A DNA stretch of 64,000 nucleotides from Panax quinquefolius. Lineage: Eukaryota; Streptophyta; Magnoliopsida; Apiales; Araliaceae. The stretch covers positions 1-64,000 of the forward strand of contig JAINUW010000175.1 in the NCBI GenBank assembly GCA_020205615.1. The letters run 5' to 3'. Each line of letters begins with the position of its first letter. The first letter of the stretch is position 1. The notes under the pieces are model-generated. The model was not told where the DNA came from and made no database searches. It saw only the letters and a program-made list of their open reading frames with translations. Positions 60,176 through 64,000 of this stretch are shown here, in pieces. Position numbers and translations under genes: made by a program.

Positions 60176-63100
60176 ATGGAAAACTAGCGAGTTATCACTG
60201 CCATTCAGCTCGAAACCAAGTTGTTTGAGAAATTTGAAAAGAAGTTTAGAGATATTCTCGAACTTGTGAAGAAAGCTGGATTCTCAGAATGCCTTGAGGC
60301 TAGCACTCGAGTGTATGGTGACCTGGTGAAATAATTCTACTCAAATGCTTCCATAAACCTCGGAACCCTTTCTATCAAGGTCAAAGGTCAGTCTCTAAAG
60401 ATGAAATCTTCTGACCTCAATCAATGCCTAGGTTTTCCTAACCAAAGACGGAAGAGCCTTGATGATGTTGATACGGAACAAGCAAAGGAGATCATGGGGT
60501 ACCAAAGAAACACTAGTTTGAAAGACATGAAGAAGAAGGAGTTTCCTGAAGAGTACGAGTTCCTTGCTAAAATAGTTGGAAAATGCATACTGTGCAAGGA
60601 CACTGCACATGACACAGTGCTTGACCAACAATTGAAGATAATGTCAGCAATAGTTCTGAAGAAACAAATCAACTTTGGAGCTATCTTGTTCGATCAAATC
60701 TCCAAGTGGGTAGAAAAAGCTGAGTTGAAGAAGTCCACCGAAAACCCCCTGACTAAGGTGTTTCATGATAGACTGCTGAGTATTGGGATGAAGAAGAAGC
60801 TAGGAGGGAAGATCAAGGATGATGAGGGAGAACCTCTGAATGTTCACAAAGTGATGTCTCCGCAATTATTTGTGAATTGGAAGAAAAACCCCAAAGAGAA
60901 CCGAAGGCTGACAATTGGGAGCAGAATCAGAGCCTCTACAAAGAAAGGGAAGACAGAAGAGATAGAAAGCTCTCAGTCTGATGACTCTGTACCAGCAGAA
61001 ATCACACCAGCCAGAAAGAAATCAAGAGGTGTGAAGAAAGCTGGTGATGTGAAGAAAGCCCAGACCCCATCAAGAAGAGTCTCCACCAAAGATAAAGATG
61101 AAGAAGAAAAGGGCCTAACTGCTGAAACAACAAAGAGGAGAAGTAACAGATTACTTCAAGGCCCATTCAGCAAGAAAGCTAAGGTGGAAAATAAACCAGC
61201 CTCAGCTTCCCAAAACAGTACATCTGATGAAGAGAAGGATGTAGAGTCAGCAAAAGAAAAGGAGACAGATGTCAAGGCTGAGTCCTCACAGACCAAATCC
61301 AGCAGTGAAGGTGAAGCTGGATTAATGAATGAAAATTCAACATCTGCTGATGAAGAGGAATACTCAAGCCCTGTGGCTAATCCTCCGAGTATTCACTCTA
61401 ATGATGAAGAAGAGATTCAAGATGACCCAACTACATCCCCAATTGCAACTGCCCCAACAAACCCAGATAATGGGTCAAATGATGCTGATTATAAAGAAGA
61501 AGAACAAGCCCCTTCCAATCCTGAAATCCCTCAAAATGACTCAAAGGGTGATGAGTTTACGAAGAAGGGATTGCCCGCCGATCTTTGAACCCCAAGGAAG
61601 GTTATTCATTGAACCGGAGGAGTCGAGTCTGAAGAAGAAGAAGAGTCCAACTCTCCCAAAACTGAACCTCCAAGAAGAAGGAAGAGTTACAGACTGCAAG
61701 CCAAGTTTGCTTCCAAAAGGAGCAGTGATCAATCAAATGCCATCATTGAATTAAGTGATGATGAGTCTGTATCACAGAAAGAAAGTGCTGAGGATAGGAC
61801 CAGTAATAAAGAAGATGAATCAGAGGAACATCTTGCTAAAGAAGGTTCTGGGAATGAAATGCAACAAGTAGAATTCATTGCTAGAAGATATCAAGATGAT
61901 TCAGGCTCCAAGAAATAAGAAATGGAGAATAATTCTAATTCAGAAAATCAGGAATTAGAGGAGCCAAAACTCTATCCTGTCCTCTCACTAGCAAGATTTA
62001 ACAGAAGAATAGTGGCGGAAGTCTCAAATGAACTACCAGAAGCTCCACCAGAAAGATGGGTGAACTATGGAAATGAGCAACTTAAGGTAGTAAGAATGAC
62101 TACCTTTGACATAGCTAAAAATTAGAACAACATGGAGCTAGACTGCTCGACCATTCTCTACAATCCTGACGACTTGCTGATGAGATGGTTCTTCCAGTGT
62201 ATGCCATGGCTAAAGGCCCATACTGAAGGAGATGAAAGTTACCTCAGTTGGTGCTACTCTCACTTTCCAAGCATGGATCTAGTAGCACAACACTTTCCAA
62301 GGGTAAAAAGTTTTGCTACAAAGATGATCACAAACCAGCCCCACTTCAAAGTCTATCGACATGCTGGAAATCACTATATCCCCTACGACCGTAGAGTGGA
62401 CTCTCAAGGAAGAAGGAACATGACAAAGGAGGTGATCGTAGAAGTCCCTGGTCACTCACCGAGGATCGTTCAAATTTAAAATCAGAAGCTTCTAACAGCC
62501 CAAACACTGCTATTTGACATTCCCTCATCCTCAACCAGCAATTGGTACTCAACGATTGTTCAGATTCCCCAAGCTTTCGAAAATCTGTCCAAGAATGAAA
62601 ATCGTAGAGTCCAATCTGATGCTCAACCCGAAGCTGCCCAACAAAAGGACCAAACTATTTTGGAGCAGGAACTACTGAAGAGTTCTGATGAACTAAGTGA
62701 GAAAATATCTCTACACACTAAAGAGTCACGTGTCGACAATGGCAGGAGATAATTCATTCCAGAACAAACTTCAAGCTACTATGGTCGATGTATCTCTCAA
62801 ACTCCTGAGAGAGATAACATCTATCGGAAAGGCCATACAAGATCAAAAGCGAAGCTCCACGAGTTTAGAAGGGCAATGAAGAGCGAGATCCAAGCCTCTC
62901 TCGACAAGATTGACGACCAAGCATTCTTTTTCAAAGTGCAACTTGAGCTGGGCCAACAGGAACTCAAGTTTGAAGTTGCCAACTCCTCCTACCTAATGGA
63001 GCAGCTTATGTCCAACATGGAGCAGCTCTCACAAATGATTAATGACAAAAAGGGGGAGAAAAAGAGGCATAGAAAGAGGAAGAGCAAGAGGAGCAAGAGG

Positions 63101-63322
63101 CACTCAAAGAAGAGCAGAGGGATAGGAGAGAAGAAGTCAAAGAAGAAGACAGCAGCTGTAGAAAAAGAATCATCATCTGAGGGGGAGCTAGAAGATGATG
63201 ATAACATGATCGCAGAGTCTGAGGGGGAGCATGTTCAGGAAGAAGCTGAAAGGGAACAAAGAAAAGACAGAAGGTCATCATCCCAGGGGGAGCAAGATCA
63301 AGAAGAACAAACAGATGAATAG
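60176..63322 (+). pseudogene. 1048-codon ORF of Sirevirus-like element (only substitution stops)
   Basis: One reading frame from ATG 60176 (ME N then TAG) to TAG 63320 without any indel. Internal stops: 60185, 60332, 61586, 61610, 61916, 62123, 62477, 62750; all fit CAG, CAA or CGA changed by C-to-T. N-terminal ~200 residues are globular (FYSNASINLG...VKGQSLKMKSSDLNQCLGFP; later FHDRLLSIGMKKKLGG), a pattern I associate with uncharacterised plant-transposon protein domains (moderate recall, not verified). Residues ~240-580 are low-complexity, Lys/Arg-rich then acidic Ser/Glu-rich. Around 580-770 there is a second globular part (LYNPDDLLMRWFFQCMPW, CYSHFPSMDLVAQHFP). The C-terminus has a coiled-coil (~900-960) and a Lys/Arg block (RHRKRKSKRSKRHSKKS), then Glu-rich tail. 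Sireviruses often carry an extra ORF downstream of pol, sometimes called env-like; this could be one, but no membrane segment is evident. Function unknown. Confidence 0.8.
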
Positions 63323-63549
63323 ATGATCAACAGACATCTTGGAAACATATATGGAGCCAAAGAGGTACACCTCTAACTAGTTAGGTATGTTCTGGATCCA
63401 GGATGTAAAATGTCTTAATGAATAATTTGCCATATCTTTATAAATGACATTCATGATTATCTATTTTAGAAATACAGCTGCTCACTGTATATAAGATTCA
63501 TTCATAACATGCATATGCACTTATTGTCATAATCAAATAGAGGGAGCTT
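63047..63549 (+). other. Multiple polypurine tracts (AGGGGGAG) before 3' LTR
   Basis: AAAGGGGGAGAAAAAG (63049), GAGGGGGAGC (63180), GAGGGGGAGC (63221), CAGGGGGAGC (63284) and AGAGGGAGCT (63539) right before the LTR. Repeated polypurine tracts upstream of the 3' LTR are a recognised Sirevirus trait and support that assignment. The first four lie inside the ORF's C-terminal coding region. Confidence 0.8.
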
Positions 63550-64000
63550 GTCAGGAATAAACATATGAATGATATTCCTATTTACATATTATTTGATTAT
63601 GATATATATATGAATGAATATGCAAGTATGCTTGCATTAAGAAAAGCTATAAAGTCCTTTGATAGATAATAGAAACATGTGTACAAGGACTTAGAATGAA
63701 TTGATCAAGTATGTTAGGTTGATCCTACATAAGAAAAATAGCTTTGTAAAGTCCTTATAAAGAAATGATGTACAAGGACTATAAATATAGAAAGATCAAG
63801 CATGTTAGGTTGATCTGATGATGTAATAGATATGCTTGGCTGATCGTGGAGCACTGCACCAGAAATCGTAGTCTGCCAGGAGAGTCAAGGAGAACTCGAG
63901 AGCTGTCGAGGCAGAATCGTAGTATGCAAGATAGTAGATCTCAGAGTTCGTAGACTGCCTGGAGAGACGAGGAAGGATTATAGTGTGTCGAGTAGAACTT
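63549..64000 (+). repeat. 3' LTR of Sirevirus-like element, runs off window
   Basis: Starts TGTCAGGAATAAAC after the last purine tract and follows 54208-54659 base for base with about 13 differences. The remaining ~2.6 kb and any target duplication lie beyond the window. Confidence 0.9.

Overview
This window is plant nuclear DNA, most likely from an eudicot. It is made almost entirely of nested LTR retrotransposons, and I found no host gene, rRNA, tRNA or CRISPR array. The evidence for a plant is chromodomain-bearing Ty3/gypsy elements primed by initiator tRNA-Met (TGGTATCAGAGC-type primer sites), Ty1/copia elements with long AT-rich LTRs, a non-autonomous Mutator-like element with a 10-bp target duplication, and a Sirevirus-like element with repeated polypurine tracts.

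Layout. 1-6136: a decayed chromovirus pol with its 3' LTR, cut at its 5' side by an inverted LTR of the same family. 6265-30446: a Mutator-like long-TIR element that carries a 22.8-kb copia insertion inside its right TIR. The insertion (7619-30400, target duplication GTTGT) is a tandem array of five LTRs and four internal domains. Two internal domains are only 373 bp long. The other two are 5.6-6.9 kb remnants with gag and pol traces. 31062-33411: a truncated sixth LTR of the same copia family, cut by another gypsy LTR. 33412-42900: an LTR-like host sequence of a further family, split by a minus-strand chromovirus (34480-40319, target duplication TCTTT) that keeps gag and an extra upstream ORF but has lost pol. 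42960-43944: a minisatellite and an inverted chromovirus LTR end. 43945-54207: the best preserved element, a plus-strand chromovirus with LTR, primer site, extra ORF, gag-pol in one frame, chromodomain and truncated 3' LTR. 54208-64000: a Sirevirus-like element with a 3.05-kb LTR, no recognisable gag or pol, and one 1048-codon frame encoding a basic/acidic coiled-coil protein. Its 3' LTR runs off the window.

Three things stand out. Both better-preserved chromoviruses carry a conserved acidic/coiled-coil ORF between the primer site and gag. All internal stops in the two best-preserved coding units (17 in the chromovirus, 8 in the Sirevirus-like ORF) are compatible with C-to-T change at CAG, CAA or CGA, and almost no frameshifts accompany them, which suggests recent silencing with decay driven by methylated cytosine. 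The Sirevirus-like element is saturated with a short motif, TCGTAG(A/T)GT, in both LTR and internal DNA.

Limits: all alignments were made by eye, boundaries of decayed copies are approximate, and small indels between near-identical copies suggest residual long-read consensus errors.
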